Positions 34,624-48,200 are shown, counted from the stretch's first letter. The stretch is DNA of 64,000 bases from Sequoia sempervirens (GCA_007258455.2 VDFB02358134.1:208676407-208740406), one strand, 5' to 3'. The notes: generated by a model not told the origin, from the letters alone. Numbers and translations are program-made.

Positions 34624-34636
34624 GTGAAGGGGAAGA
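34624..34636 (+). other. Purine-rich tract near the A 3' LTR (candidate polypurine tract)
   Basis: GTGAAGGGGAAGA is the best purine run, but it ends about 79 bases before the LTR start at 34716, so it is only a candidate. 34637-34715 is a spacer also recognisable in element D. Confidence 0.3.
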
Positions 34637-34715
34637 TTTGACTCCGTGCCCAATGGAGTGTTTTTAGCAATTGATCTATGCTTAGCAGGAAAGCATTTAG
34701 CAAAAATTACCAAAA

Positions 34716-37700
34716 TGTTACCAATTTTTCACTACAACTCAATTGGTGGAGTTGGATTAAACATTGTTATATCTTAAAGTGAAATTATAGTTATTTATGC
34801 TTTATACTTAAGTGTTTTTTTCACTTTGTTCATTATTCATCAAGTGATAGTTATGCTTTGAAAAGAGCAAATAGAGTTTCGAGAGATTGTGTTTCAGTGT
34901 TACACAATTAAATGAAGTACAAAATTGAGCATACAATAATAAAGCATTTCAGATTGCTTTCATTTTTTTTATGAAATAATTCATATTACAGAGCTTCATT
35001 TGATTGCAAAAATTAAAATGATAATACAACATTGCATCGAGATGCATTTTCTTTTTGAAATGAAAAGCATAGGATTGAAATCAAATATCCACACAAGCCA
35101 TGGATGCAATTGTTATAGTGCATCACTAGTATCACACTACATTATGGAAGATTCATTAAAATAAATAATCACATAAGTAACAACATAATCATCATTGCCT
35201 AATTGCTTGATGGTTGATGTTGAAGTGGTGCACCTTTTGTCTTCTCCAAGCTCTGTTGACTTGTGGGAAGGAAGAGAGGGATGTTAGAGGCTCCAACTAT
35301 GAAGATACCTATATAAACCATCAACAATAATGCATCCTACTACTAATCATACACTGAAACAATCAAGTGAAGTCTAGAGACATAGGCTAAAAAGGAGAAA
35401 CATCAAGATCATCATTCATTATTTTTATGCTAACATCATTTGGTTCTTTGTGTAGGTATAGGAAAAATCATGAAGTTGATTATCATTTGAAGACCAAGCA
35501 TGTGGAGAAAAATGGGATCCCACAAGGGTAGAGCTCAGCATGCTACCCCTTATTCATTACAAGTGGGTCGAGCTAGTAATTGCATCATCATATTCATCAA
35601 GAAAAGAAATGATATACAACTGAAAGAGTAAAGCAAAGTTATCCATCAAGCCATTAAACCAACTGTGCATTCATAACAATCATGTAAATGCTTTCTGAAA
35701 GCTACAGGTGAACCGTGAGTTTAATTTCTCAATCATTTAACTGAGTACATTTGTCTCAAAGCATTGTTGTATGGTTTATGTTCTCTTGCCACAATATTAT
35801 TTGTTAATCATGTTCATAATTTCATGCAAGGTTCAGTTCAATAGTGTTCTTTTTCTCAATCAAGGATAGTGAACAGGCATACATAATGCCTCAACGAAGA
35901 GAATTGTTTCAATTTTTCATCTCAAAAGAGAAAAAGTACACGAAACAATTTATTAAATGGAGCATAAAAATGCATGAAGAGTGCTACATAAGAAATAGGG
36001 ACAACATCTAATCAATGCAGGAATAGTTCAGTCATCTATTAAGAAGTGAAGCAATCAACTTGCTTGTAAGTTCAACATTCAGTGTTCAAATGGGTTAGAC
36101 ATGATCTTTTGGCTAGGAGTAAAATGGAATAGTCAAAAGCTATATTGTTTTTAGAGTTTTGTTTCTTTATTTGTCACGTATTTCAAATAAGTGGTACAAC
36201 AAGTAAAAGTGATTTTCAAAATGAACAAAGGTGATAAAGGAAATGGCACGAATGAAGATTGTGAGTGCATCAGAGGCAAGGTAAGCAACTATTCTATAGA
36301 TTCAATCAAAGGAGATGTTTGTATGTATGGAGGGCACGAAATAGCATGATAATGTCATCTACAAGTGCAAATAGAAAAAAAAGAAAGACTTTCAAACAAA
36401 TACAAATATATGGAAATGACTCTACAAAATGTAATCAAAGTATAGATATAAGAAGGCTTCTAAAAAACATTCAGTTTTATCATATTATGGTACCCATGTT
36501 AAGGAATAGTGCTGATTTCTCTAAGCTTTTGAATGCACATATGTTGAAAATTAAGGAGTTTTTGAATGTAACAGAATGCCATGAAAGGAATTTGAAGTCA
36601 AATGCCATCTTCTTCCAGAATATTTAGTACCCATGATTGTTTTTTGCATTAGTACAGAAATAGGTGAATTCCCTTTCATTTTTAGCTATACCCAAATGAG
36701 AATTTTTGACAGTAAGGTGGGGAATGCATTTTCTTCAGAAATGACAAATACCCATATGGTGGAATTTAAGTAGACGTAGGAAATGTAAAAAATAAAATAA
36801 TGGGTCGAGCCTAGTTTTTTTTATAAACATCAAAATATAAAGATTTTTGTTGTTATTTTCATATGTCCACAGTTGGATTATGATTTACATATAATACATA
36901 GGTTTTCATGAATATACAGATGCTTCATTATTTTGAACCTTACCCACTTGGCAGTTGTGACAGAAATCAGAAAGAGATTGAATAAAATCATGATGGTTTG
37001 TCTCATTTTTTTTAGAGTAATAAAATATACAGTTTTGTTTGTTTCAGAATACCTACATTGGGGGTTCGAATTAAAATACATAATTTACAACTTTCAGTGA
37101 AACCCATGAGAGGGTCTTCAAAGAAACAATAGAATGTCAAGAGTAAGTAGGGTTTCTTCAAAGCAGCAAATGCCCACATCACCTTCTTGTCTTAGAAGCA
37201 TGTTTTCCTCATTTTTGCAAGTACCCATGTGAGGGTTTTAACCAGATGACAAGGTAAATGCATTTTCATCAAAGTAATGAATGCCACATCAATCTTGTGT
37301 TTTACAATGCAAATATATTAAAATCCTTTGATGGGTTGAGCTCTAATTGCTTTCAAAGCTCATGGTAAGTATATACATATGGTGCGACCTATGTAATGGC
37401 TAGAAAATTACAAATAGAAGTTGAAAATCCATAGAGAAATAAAGCTTTTACAAGCTTTCTATTTTGAAGAGAAATCCCAATAGGAAAGAAATATGTGGCT
37501 ATAATGTAACTTACCATTTCATGCCCATAGGAGAACACACTGGCTGCAGGCAGAACATTCACAAAAAGATCCAAACTTAAAAGCTTTCAGCATGGAAGCC
37601 AGAGAAAAACACAAGGAACCCCAAGCTCAAAGCTCGAGCTCCCTCAAAATAAGCACAGAAAGTAAAAAATGCATTAGAGACTGTGCCAGCCACGGTCACA

Positions 37701-39514
37701 AGACCAGAATAAACTCAAGAAGTAAATCCATAAAAGCTATAAACAATAGCTCACCAAGTGTGTATTTGAGTAGTGGAGTCCGCAGACAAACTCTCACATG
37801 GAGTTTCTATACATGAGTTCATGCTCATACAAAGTGGCCAAGAAAATAAAGTCACAAGTATGTAAAGACAAATCAGAGACCAACCATGTATAGGATGCGA
37901 CCTTAATGGCCATTCTTGCTTGTCAAATGAAGTGGAAGAGCCACAATAGTATCATAAATTAAGCTTACCCATTGAAGAGTTCGACCATTTGAAGACAAAG
38001 GTGAAGATTTTTAAGCACACGAGCTACAAAATGAGCTCACTCATGGCAGCGCCATCCTTTCAGGCAGAGACTGAATTCTTTGAAGGTGATGATTACAAAT
38101 GAAATGATTTTTAGGGTTTGAATTATTTTTGTCTCTTGCCCTAATTCGAGTTTAGGTCGAACATTATGATTGTCTTAAATATTCACATTTGACAATACAT
38201 TAGTAGAGAAATTCAAATTTAGGGTTGTTTTTGCATTGTGAATTAAAAATCCGAAGCTTGATACCTTGAGGGACCAAATTTCATATGCCTTGGTCGAATT
38301 TGTTTAAGTTCTTAGGGCTTGTGATCTTATATTGACACTCACACTTTTTCCTTAGTGAAAATTGAAGATTTAAATATCCTAGTTTTATTATTTTGTGAGA
38401 AATTAATAAGAATTGCAAGGTAATCTCACTCATGACTTAGGGTGTTGTTTTTTAATTGTTTTTGAAGAAATCAATTAAGGTATTGAGATGTAATATGCCT
38501 TGATATTTTTATGATTTTCTTAAGAAAAATCAAGCATTTTATTGGAGAAATAAGGTAGTTCTTTTTGTAAAAGATTTAGCAATCTTTAATTGCAAAAAAT
38601 TAAGCAATTGTAAAATCTACAAATCTTGTAAAGTAGAGGCATAAAGCTATACTTTATAAATTGTTTTATGATTTCTTGCTATTTTTAGCAGATTGGTGTT
38701 GACTTTTCTCTTGGTCGAATTTGTTATTCCTACTAGATAGATAGGGTTTTTTATTTGCTTTAAAAGCATATTTAGTCTATTTTTAGGAGCTTTTCAGTAT
38801 GAGCTTGGAAACAGTATGTTTTTTCTGCCTTTATGCAGACCTTGGAGACAATTTTTTACCTTTTTCCTTGAGCTTTCTTGGTGAGCTCAGATTAGGGTAT
38901 CTTAAGGATTATATCTTGAAGAAAACTCAATTTTTCTTCTTCTCAGTTTAGATTTTAGTTTCTTGCTCTTAACACTTTGGAGCTTGTAAACTTTTTGTAA
39001 TTAGGTTTTGAGAGTTTCACTACTTCATCTAATAAAAGCAACATTCATATCTCCAATTTTTGTTTCAACTTACAGTTTTAGTATGATGTTTATATTGTGA
39101 TTATGTTTACAGGTCCTCTTTATGTCCTATTATTGCATATCATTGATGCAAAAAAGTTCATTTATTGCAAGTTGCATGATGTGTTTAAATCTAAACCTTC
39201 ACGCAAATCAATTTTGCACTAGTGTTCATGAGAGATTGTGAATTCATTGTTGTTTTTCTGAAGACTATTTTTTGAGAGAAATATCAAATTCATTATTAAG
39301 TTTTGTGGATCATTTTAAGTCATAGGTTTTATTTTCAAGTTATCCTTCTATCCCTTTTCCCATAAAATATTTAGAATAGGATCCATCATTCGGAGAACGA
39401 GCTCACTTTGGAGATTCCTTCTTCGTTTAAATCACCCACATCTGAAGAAGGTTTCCATGGGTCATTAGATTATTGAATCTTGTATTTAGTAGGGTGAAAA
39501 TCTAATTGATAACA
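34716..39514 (+). repeat. 3' LTR of element A
   Basis: TGTTACC...GATAACA, aligned end to end with the 5' LTR (4799 against 4813 bases), followed by the GTTAT duplication. The 120-codon open stretch at 36265-36627 is interrupted in the 5' LTR copy and is not treated as a gene. Confidence 0.9.
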
Positions 39515-39519
39515 GTTAT
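39515..39519. repeat. Target-site duplication of A (right), GTTAT
   Basis: Partner of 6679-6683. Confidence 0.9.
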
Positions 39520-40280
39520 AATAGTCCTAGGTTTTCTCACCAATATATTACCTACATCTTCCTCTTTTATTAGCTTTAAAAACTCCTTTGTATCGATTGT
39601 CATCACTCTAGACTCCACTTGTGGGTTTTGGCTTGCATCTTGCAATGGTGTAAGGGTGTAGGAAATTTCATCTTTTTCTATAACATAGGTGTTCATTCTA
39701 CCATCATATTTGGCACTCCTATCATATTTTATTTCCTTCTCTTCAATTTATCTTTAGCCCTGATGGCCAATTGATAACACTCCTCTACCATTATTGGATT
39801 GGTGAGGCTTAATTCATCTTGAAGTTTGTATCTCAACCCATTGAGGTATCTTTCCACTTTTTCCTCATCATCTTTTACATGACCTACCCTTATGCTCAAT
39901 TTTTAGAACTCCTTAGTATAGGAACTCACATCCATCTCTTTTTGCTTTAGGTTTTGAAACCTTTTCAATAGCTAAATAGTGTAATCAATAGGTAGCAACT
40001 TGCCTTTGATTTTAGCCACCATCCTATCCCAATAGGTGATTTTAGACTTTCCCTTATTTTCCTTTCACTTTGTATGTAATCCCACCAAATAAAGTCATGG
40101 CCCTTCAACTTTTTCTTGGCCAACTTCACCCTTTGATCTTCTAGAACATCTTCATAGTCAAAGTATTTATCCAATGCTCTTATCCAATCTAGGAGTTCTT
40201 CACTATCCAATTTTCCTCCATAAAGAGTAGGGGTAATACCAATTTGATGCATATTAGGGGTAATATTTTCCAAAACATAA
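39515..40280 (-). pseudogene. gag of element C
   Basis: Begins near 40273 with a non-ATG codon (TTG). The capsid region has G-G-K-L-D-S-E-E-L-L-D-W-I, then F-D-Y-E-D-V and I-W-W, a pattern of Ty3/gypsy chromovirus-type gag. After frame breaks near 39990 it continues with R-Y-L-N-G-L and V-E-E-C-Y-Q-L-A, the C-terminal capsid pattern. From 39696 the frame runs to the A insertion without a CCHC knuckle or protease, so an internal deletion joined gag to the RT lead-in found at 6571-6683. Confidence 0.7.
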
Positions 40281-41605
40281 TGGTTTTAACACATCAGGGC
40301 AGTGAATTTAGACTCCATCTTGGTAGGCACCCTTCCAAACTCAAGGCTCTTCCACAATAGAACATGCTCCTCAAAGGCCACAAAATCCAAATAAGAAATC
40401 AATACCCAAAACCCTCTACTCAATGCTTGAAGCACCTCATACAAATTGGAAACAACATATGTAGGTCAACAATGGCTCTCAAAAACCTTGGACTCTCAAC
40501 CTACTTAGTATTCCTTCACAAACTACCCCTTTTCCCTAGTAGCCTTTCAAAATTGGTTTTTCAAGCATAACTTTTAAGGAAATCATCACCCTCAAAATGT
40601 AAACACATTTACATATACCCTTTTATCTATTTTAAAACATATCTCAAAATCATATAGGGTTCCTTTGTACAGAATCCTTCAAAACTTGATTGTCCTACTT
40701 CTCCACTAGGCCTAATTAAACAAGTATACTAGGTGAAGATAGGTTCTATGCTACAATGGTACTCAAACCTAGTTCCAAACTCTCCAAAATGTCACACCTA
40801 ACCCCAATAACCTTTCCCCATCACATAATTCACTTTACCAAAGGCTTTTCAACAAATACCCTAAATCCCTAGGGTTTGAATGCCAAAACATGACCTGGTG
40901 CATCAATCTATCTTTTTGTTTCTCCTCCTCATGTCTGATTCAAGTCTCCAAACCTTATAGAACATTAGAAAACCTTGAAACATAATTATTTGCAAGATTT
41001 TAGGGTTCGATCATGGAGGGAACCCCATAAAATGCATTTTCTTTGCCCACAAGAACCCTAGGTAGGGTTTCAGACTGAATTCACTAAAATGCTAATATCT
41101 TTTCAAAAAATACATAAAAATTGATCACACAAAAACCAAAATGAATTTAAGATTAAATTTTCATGTTTCAAACAAATTTCAAACCATATAGTGCATTGGC
41201 ATTCCATACAATTTGTTGTAGTAGTAAAGCACATTTAGAAAATTATAGAAAATAGGGCTTTTATTGTTCAAACTTCAAATCTCCAAAAAACACAACCACA
41301 AGGTTGATGATACAAGGCCATTTAAGGAATTTCCAACCATCCACCAATGGCTACAAACCAATTTTAAACCTACAACCATTTATCTTCCAATTTGACAACA
41401 AAATGTAAAAGCTACTTTTACAATATTATGCAACTTTACAATATTTTACAACTAGACTATAGTTCACCCTTAAGCACTCAAACTATACCTAAAAAAGCAC
41501 AAAATGGTCATATTATTAGACCTTATTACATGAAATCACCACAAAACCAAAACAAAATGCTAACTTTAACCCCTTAGAAGCATGAAGACATATGGTGCCC
41601 CTGCA
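40281..41605 (-). repeat. 5' LTR of element C
   Basis: Full-length partner of 4454-5767. In element orientation it starts TGCAGGGGCACCATA at 41605 and ends TGTTAAAACCA at 40281. No primer-binding site starting TGG is obvious just inside it. Confidence 0.7.
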
Positions 41606-42054
41606 CCAGATTCCAATTTTGCAAGCTTCTCCTCATATTTCCTTTTCTGAGCTACCAACTATTTTGAAAAAACAATTGCAAACTATCTACCTTGTGCCTC
41701 TTATTTCCTATGAAGTTGGGCTTCATGAGCCAACACCTCTTACTCATGGAGATAGCTTGATAAGAACATTCTTCCAATTACAAATTGATCTCTTGCTCCC
41801 TCTTAATATCATCCATTTTCTTGTTTAACTCTAGTGGTATCTCTAATTATGTTTGTTATATCTCTAAACTCCATAATTTCATAATTTTGAAGTTGATTGG
41901 AAGATTGGGTATAGGTGGTTATGTGGTAAGCATCTTGAGTATTTGGACTAAAACCAACATTATAGCTACTTGGATATGGCTGATAAAGAGCCTCATGGAC
42001 AATATTTTCATAGCATGATGGTGGATATTCATATTGACTATGAAAATTTGACAT
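41606..42054 (-). pseudogene. N-terminal part of the D ORF
   Basis: Minus-strand ORF with ATG at 42054 encoding a Tyr/Gln/Asn/Ser-rich N-terminus (81 codons to 41809). It is continued in another frame by a Lys/Glu-rich, probably coiled-coil stretch that reaches the C insertion at 41605 (K-Y-E-E-K-L-A-K-L-E). This is likely the start of the same protein whose acidic part lies at 2974-4453. No known family is recognised. Confidence 0.45.
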
Positions 42055-42281
42055 TTCTACTCATATAAAGAGCTAGAAAATGGAGTGAATAGATGGTTTT
42101 TGTAACATACCAACACTAGATCTTTTGAAACCAGTAGATTTGTACATTGAGTCACTAGGTATATGTGTAGATCCTACCTCCAAAGGCTGTAAATACTTCT
42201 TTTCACACCAAAATAAGAATTATGAAATGATGAGCTTTAAACTGTGAAAGTTGAAAGAGTCCCACCGGTCATACTAAAAAT
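42055..42281 (-). other. D leader with decayed primer-binding site
   Basis: On the minus strand, just inside the LTR end at 42282, the text TAGTATGACCGGTGGGACTC (42259-42278) parallels the primer-binding region of element A (TGGCACGCCCAGTGGGACT). The rest is leader up to the ATG at 42054. Confidence 0.5.
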
Positions 42282-45200
42282 TAATATCAACAAGGATTGC
42301 ACCCTAGTTGTGGGTGACTTATAATGAGAATGAATTTCCAAAGAGGGTTGGTTCCCTTAGTAGATCACCTAAAACTACTAAATTTTCTTAGAAAAGGGAT
42401 AAAAGGATAACTAAAATGGAAATCCTAAAACTTAAAGGGTGCTACAATAGAAATTTTTAAAATTATTCACTAATTCAACTCACAATCATCTCTCAAATAA
42501 TTTACTTTCACAATTTCTTGTGAAACATGCAATACAAAAGTGATTTGCATGAAGGTTTGAAATTAAACACAACATAAAACTTACATTACATGAAAATTTT
42601 TCACACAAATTTGCAATAATGAGACATGAAAAAGGATTCAACACTTAGAATCACAATCAAACATCAAATCATCCACTACAAAATGAAAGAAAAAACCATG
42701 AAAAAGGAATGCACTGTTACTTTTATTGATCTAGAAGGGGCTTCTATATCATATTATGAAAATCTGAGTTACAAAACTTACAAAATTTCCACAATAATCA
42801 AGAGAAGAAGAAGCAAGTATTAAGAAAAAAAAAATTCTCATCCAATAATACCCAAAAACATTTTAAGAGTCAAGGAGCAAAATTTGTAGCTAACTACAAT
42901 CCAAAACAATAAACAAAGCATATCTCACAGGTAGAAGCAAAAATACATGGAAAGAGGGCATAAAACTAGTCTGAAGTGAGTGAAAATAGGTCGAAACTTT
43001 CATTCCCAAGTGGATCTACAAAAAAGGACTCAAAAATCACTCAAATCTTACTGGAAAACCAAAATAGAAACTTCAGTTGACTCCATCTGTCCATTTTGCA
43101 TAATGGGGACTCAAGCAAAAAAGGGAGAGTAAACTAAAATTTCCTTAATGAGTGTTCTCCACTTGCTCTTTACTTTGCATTTACATGACACTTACTATAG
43201 TAATTTATAGATTATTACTTTAATAAGGCCTTAGAATCTTGTTTCAGTTTCATTTGTGCAAAATGAAGGGTCAACCTTGGCTTGAGTTTGATTTTTGCAA
43301 CTGTGCAAAAGTTTACAAATATATGCAAAGGCATACAAAACACCTAATACATATAAATGTGCAACTAAACATAAGCCAAGATATTAATTTTCCATAATAT
43401 GTTTAAAATAATGTGAAAAAACAGCCATAAAAGGGTTGGCAAAAACTAGGGCAAAAAGAAATCCTAGAACAAAACTCGCAGCCCTTCTTTCATTTCACTT
43501 TCATTTGCAAGTATTGGTTTTGAGTGCGGCCATGCTAGGGTTTTCTCAATCTTTGAAGCATGTTTCTAGAGCTTTCATGGGGATACCATGGACCTTTTGT
43601 TGAGCTTCCTATATAATTGTGTTGAGGTCAAGTTGTATGTTTTATTTTCTACAAAAAATGTTGTGATTTATGCTCGGTTTCTCTAACATAGAATAGAGGC
43701 TTGAGTTTTTTCTTTGATTTATTTTAGATCTCTACCATTTTTAAGTAGGCCAAGACTTTCTTCTATTTATCCCTTAAATAAAATGAAGGTAATCATTGCT
43801 TTATTCCTTTATTTTGCATATTTGCAGTTTTCCTTTTGTATTCCTTCTAAAAACCCCACGGTTTATATCTGGGTTCTTTAGAACATATTTTTGCAAGCTT
43901 AAAAAATGGGTATTCTTGTTAATTGAGTTTCACAACTCTTCGTGAAATGATCTTTTACAAAATTCAAGACATATTACACTATTGGTATAAGAGAGTCTCT
44001 CATGGTAGTTGTAATGTCTTGATGTGCAGTCCTTGATTCAATTATTGCATCTTCTGGCTTTCTGGCCGATTGAGGGCTTTGGAACCCAAGGCATAGACTT
44101 GATAAATGAGACCATAGCTTGATATCTTCATTTTTCTAAGAAAAATAAAGAAAATAACTCCTAATCATAGCCTTGAGATTTGTAAAATCAAGGTTTGTAT
44201 TTTGAAACCCCTCCTTGAAACTATTGTATGTTATGGGTGTTTTTGTCTCTTGATAAAATTGTCCATGCTTTTAATGATTTGCACCTAACACAAAAGAAAC
44301 TTCATTTTAGTTGTAACCCAATTGAAACTATCATGAAATTTTTAAATGCCTCTCTAAGCTTGGAATAATGATTATTCACATTTAATTATTTATCCTATAT
44401 CTTTTCCATTGAATACCATCTCTTGTGTTTCAAAAGCTTTTGCAATTTTTTGATAAATGAATATTGCCACTACTCATGTATTGAGGACTAATGGAAAGAC
44501 CTAAAGGGAAATTGTATAAAACCCTTATGTTTCATCAAAGATGAACTTCACTAAAATCATAGGTTTCCTTGTAACTATAGAAAATGCAAGATTTTGATGT
44601 TGTTCTTAACCCTTGAAAGGCCGCACTATCACTCACCTCCACTCACCTCCAAAGATCTAACTATCTCTTTGATTGGACTACTACATTGGGTCTATGGGAC
44701 CTCCACTTGCATTGATATTTGAGAAAGGTTTTAGAGCATTCATTGAAACAATGAACTCATGATTTGTCTTTTGTTGCTCTCACTATGTTGTCCACAACAT
44801 GAACATTATGAAAATGATTTCCTTCTCTTATCTTGACTCTATTTAACAAGTGCTTTTTATTCATAACAGTGATGATCATATAAGCTATTGGTACTTAGAT
44901 TTTGCATTAATCTTTAGTTTCTCATGTTTAACCTTACACCGTTGGTTTTGGAATCAGGCTTTTATTGGAGCCTTTATTTTTGTAGATGCCTACCAAATCC
45001 CTGTCATAGTAACAACACTTTCTTTTAATGTTGATAAGTGGCTACTTTTCTCTTTGCTTCCCCATCACATCAAAATGACTTACATCATGGTACTATGAAG
45101 ACTGCCATTGTGGCTATTTGTATCTTTCATATATGAATTTATATTCTTACCCCTCTTCAAAACTAAGCGAGAAGCATGCTAGGTTGAACCCTTGTGGGAG

Positions 45201-45872
45201 CCCTTTTTTCCACCACATGCTATGATGCCAAGCAAGATGAATCATGTAATGATAATGAACCTAGACTTGCAGAGTGAACAAACAAGTTAGATAAAACAAT
45301 GAAGCTAAAAGCTCATGTGATGACTTTATTTTCTAGCTCTCCTATATACATGTGATAAATTCTAAAGTAATTTAATGCATCATAGATGTAGGTTATATTT
45401 TTGTTGATGAAACACATGATGAGAGTTTGTATCCTAAGCTCTAACCAAATCATTTCCATCTTCTACAGGCACACATGAAGATCAACAACAAGGAGGAGTT
45501 GAAGATATAGATGATTAACATCAAGACCTGCCACTTAGGAAATGATGGATGCATCTCTTTTCATATGTTTACTTTTGTTTCTTATCATCAAATGTAAGGC
45601 TTAAAATTATGTTGTTTTAGATCAGTCATTCCCATGGCTTGTGTGGGACTTTTGAGAATATCTCTTTATAAAATAAATAAAGACAACAATACTATGCAAA
45701 TTTGTGTAATTTTTTCTTGTAAAGAACATTAGCATAATAAAATTGAACTTCATTTGAAAGCATCCTCTATGCAATGACAAAAATTTAGCAGAAATTGTAT
45801 TTATCTTTCACTTTTGATGCAATCAACTGTTTTAGCTCTACCAAATTGAGTTGTAATTGAATTTTGGTAACA
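42282..45872 (-). repeat. 5' LTR of element D (3.6 kb)
   Basis: 44150-45872 matches the visible left LTR (1-2506, less the MITE). The boundary at 42282 is set by similarity to the A LTR end and primer-binding region. Similarity to the A LTR is visible at both ends, for example TTATCC-TT-TATCCCTTTT and ACCAACYC-CTYTGGA near the 3' end, and CTCCCACAAGGGT in the middle. No gene is supported inside. Confidence 0.7.
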
Positions 45873-46240
45873 CAACCTATAAAAGGGTGATGAACCTAAT
45901 CTTTCATGATATGATCCATAAAATAGTTGAAGATTATGTGGATGATAGTTTTTCCAAATAGAAGATAAGAAAGGAGCACATAGAAGTATTAGGAACCATC
46001 TTCGATAGGATCAAATAATATAAGGTACGGTTGAATCCAAAAAAGTGTCTTTGGGGTTACATCAAGAGATCTTTTGGGCGATATTGTGTTACAAAGAGGG
46101 ATAGAGTTAGATCCAACAAAGCTAAAAGAAATCTAAGAAATGGAGCCACCACAAACATTGAAATGGATGAGAGGGCTACAAGGAAGGTTACATTCTTTTA
46201 GAGGATTCCTAGCATAGTTTTTAGAAAAGATCCATCCTTT
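45873..46240 (+). pseudogene. C-terminal half of E reverse transcriptase
   Basis: Opens at the D junction with T-Y-K-R-V-M-N, the helix that precedes the RT active site, then D-Y-V-D-D (45932-45946, catalytic pair intact). A TAG follows shortly and then L-N-P-K-K-C-L-W-G. A frameshift occurs after about 46060. The N-terminal half lies beyond element D, left of the window. Confidence 0.75.
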
Positions 46241-47140
46241 CTTGCATCTTATTTATAAAGGTATGACATATAATTGGGATGATAAATTCAGTAAAGCCTT
46301 CCAACAAACCAAGGACTACCTATTATCACCTCCTGATCTCATGTCGCCCATACCAAAACATCCATTGATCTTATACATTTCAACTAATCAACAACATTAG
46401 GTTCTCTTCTAGCCCAACATGATGAAATGGGAAAGGAAAGATCCATCTATTACATCAGCAGTACCTTAGTAGGCTAGGAAATAAATTACTCATCCATTGA
46501 GAAGGAATTTCTAGTAGTGATCTTTTCTTCACAAAATTTAGGTATTACATTCTTTCACACCAAATCAAGCTTACTACTAAGATTGACCCATTAAAATGTC
46601 TGTTATCTAAAGCAACTCTCATTAGGAGGATGACCAAATGGGTAATGATCTCGATAGAGTTTGACATAGAGTATGTGGAGTGAAAGGCTATAAAAGGACA
46701 AGTAATTGTGGACCAAATGTCAGAAGCACCCATTTATGTAGAGAATCCTTTGATATCTAAGTTTCCTGGTGAGTTAGTATTTCTTCTTAATGTAGTGGAT
46801 CAATGGAAAATGTACTTTGATGGATCATATAGCCAACATGGATTAGGGGTGGGAATTCTCTTTATCGCCCCTCAAGGTGATTGTATTCCAAATTCATACT
46901 AGTTATCATTTCCATGTACCAACAATATTGTTGAGTATGGGCTCTAATAACGGGATTGAGAATAGTAGTCCAATGGTAGATACAAGAGTTAAAAGTCTAT
47001 GGGGACTTACAACTGATTGTTTACCAAGTCAATGATGACTACCAAACCAAGGATGATAAACTCACTCCTTATAATAAAATGGTATAAAATATTAAGGACT
47101 TATTTATTGACATAACCTTTGTGTAGATACTTGATGTGAA
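46241..47140 (+). pseudogene. RNase H and second RNase H of element E
   Basis: RT-linked RNase H remnants at 46260-46720, with Y-N-W-D, L-I-L-Y-I-S and, at 46560-46700, the connection F-D-I-E-Y-V-E. The second RNase H follows with M-Y-F-D-G-S at 46810-46830 and Y-G-D-L near 47000, several stops and one frame change. The domain order equals that of B. Confidence 0.7.
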
Positions 47141-48200
47141 CAATCTATGATATTTAAACCAAGAGGAAGCCTTAACCACCTTAAAAAAAGTACACGAAGG
47201 AATTTTTGGTTCCCATTCTAGTGGAATAACCTTATCCAAGAAACTATTGAGGATAGAGTATTACTAGCCAACCATGGAAAGAGAGGCTCATTAGTATGTG
47301 CAAAAATGTGTCCAATGTCAATAGAATGGAGATTTAATCCATGCTCTAGTTCAAGAGTTACAACCAATGGTCACACCTTGGCCTTTCTCGCATTGGGGGC
47401 TTGAACTCAAAAGAAAGATTACTCCTTCCTCATATAATGGCCACAAATTCATCATCACGACCACTGAGTACTTTACTAAGTTGGTCAAAGCCATTCCTAT
47501 GACTTATATAATAGGGAAGTAAATCTCCAAGTTTATCTTGAATTACCTTATTTTCTGCTATGGTGTTCCATAAGACCCTATCTCAAATAATGGAACACCC
47601 TTCAAGAATCAATATGAAAGGGAACTATGCCAACAATTTAACATCCAACATCAGTTCTCTACTCCCTACTACCCCCAAGGTAATGGCCAAGCTGAGGCTA
47701 CTAATAAGACCATTTTGAAAATTCTAAAGAAAATGATCAATGAAGTTGGTTGTGACTAGCATCTACAGTTAAACCCCTCCCTATGGGCTTATAGAACTAG
47801 TATCTACATACCTATAGGTACAACCTCTTTCTCCTTAGTCTATGGATCATAATCCATCCCACCTATTGAGGTCAAGCTCCCCTCATTGCGAGTGTCACTG
47901 TAGAATCCAATCACTGATGAAGAATGTAGGGTATCAATTGAATGAATTATAGTTATTGGATGAGCATCGTCTTGATGCCCTAAATTATTTGCAAGCATAC
48001 CAAAACTGATTGAAATGAAGCTACAATAAGAAGATCAAGATTTAGTCTTTCTATGTAGGGGATCTTGTCCTCAAGAAGAATAAGAAAAACATTTTAGATT
48101 AGGATAGTAAAAGAAAATTTGAGCCTAATTGGTCAGGTCCATTTGTTTCTACAACAAGCTATGGATTGGGAGCTTACCAATAGTATACACCTTAAAAAAA
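47141..48200 (+). pseudogene. Integrase of element E
   Basis: Zinc domain at about 47190-47330 with V-H-E-G-I-F-G-S-H-S and K-C-V-Q-C-Q (all four ligands present). In the core, T-T-E-Y-F-T-K (Glu at the first Asp position, as in B), I-S-N-N-G (second Asp is Asn) and P-Y-Y-P-Q-G-N-G-Q-A-E (Glu present, near 47660-47695). A C-terminal tail with G-A-Y-Q follows near 48170. Several TAG stops break it. Confidence 0.75.

Larger units (their letters stand above)
6684..39514 (+). mobile_element. Element A: long-LTR Tat/Ogre-like Ty3/gypsy retrotransposon, split by B
   Basis: Plus-strand element bounded by 4.8 kb LTRs and the GTTAT duplication. Its internal region is 11497-14738 plus 31608-34715, about 6.3 kb without B, ordered gag, protease, RNase H-like domain, (B insertion), RT, RNase H, integrase. 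The RNase H-like domain upstream of RT distinguishes it from B and E, which have the extra RNase H between RT-RNase H and integrase. All frames are broken by stops and frameshifts. Confidence 0.85.
4454..41605 (-). mobile_element. Element C: degenerate Ty3/gypsy element, split by A
   Basis: Minus-strand element with direct repeats at 4454-5767 and 40281-41605 as LTRs (start TGC-R-GGGGCACCATA, end TGTTAAAA-Y-CA). Its internal DNA is 39515-40280 plus 5768-6683. Gag is present, protease is missing and only the extreme N-terminus of RT remains. No target-site duplication is convincing (left flank AACAA, right flank CCAGA), so an end may have been eroded. Confidence 0.6.
1..45872 (-). mobile_element. 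Element D: non-autonomous LTR retrotransposon, host of C, A and B
   Basis: The element lies on the minus strand, with its 5' LTR at 42282-45872 and its 3' LTR from 2506 leftwards past the window edge. The LTR end is TGTTACC...; the facing end is a decayed ...TGATATTA. Its own internal DNA is only 41606-42281 plus 2507-4453, about 2.6 kb once nested element C is removed, and contains no recognisable PR, RT, RNase H or integrase. The LTR start, LTR end, primer-binding region and the stretch before the 3' LTR all resemble those of element A, so D looks like a non-autonomous relative of A. E coding sequence resumes immediately at 45873, which shows that D was inserted into the RT of E. Confidence 0.75.

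Noticed and set aside
34624..34715. A longer A LTR starting at the purine tract near 34624
   Set aside because: The 5' LTR has no matching sequence before 6684, and the GTTAT duplication fits the TGTTACC start.
36265..36627. 120-codon ORF in the 3' LTR of A
   Set aside because: The matching stretch of the 5' LTR (about 8240-8590) is broken by stops and indels; no known motif. Treated as chance.
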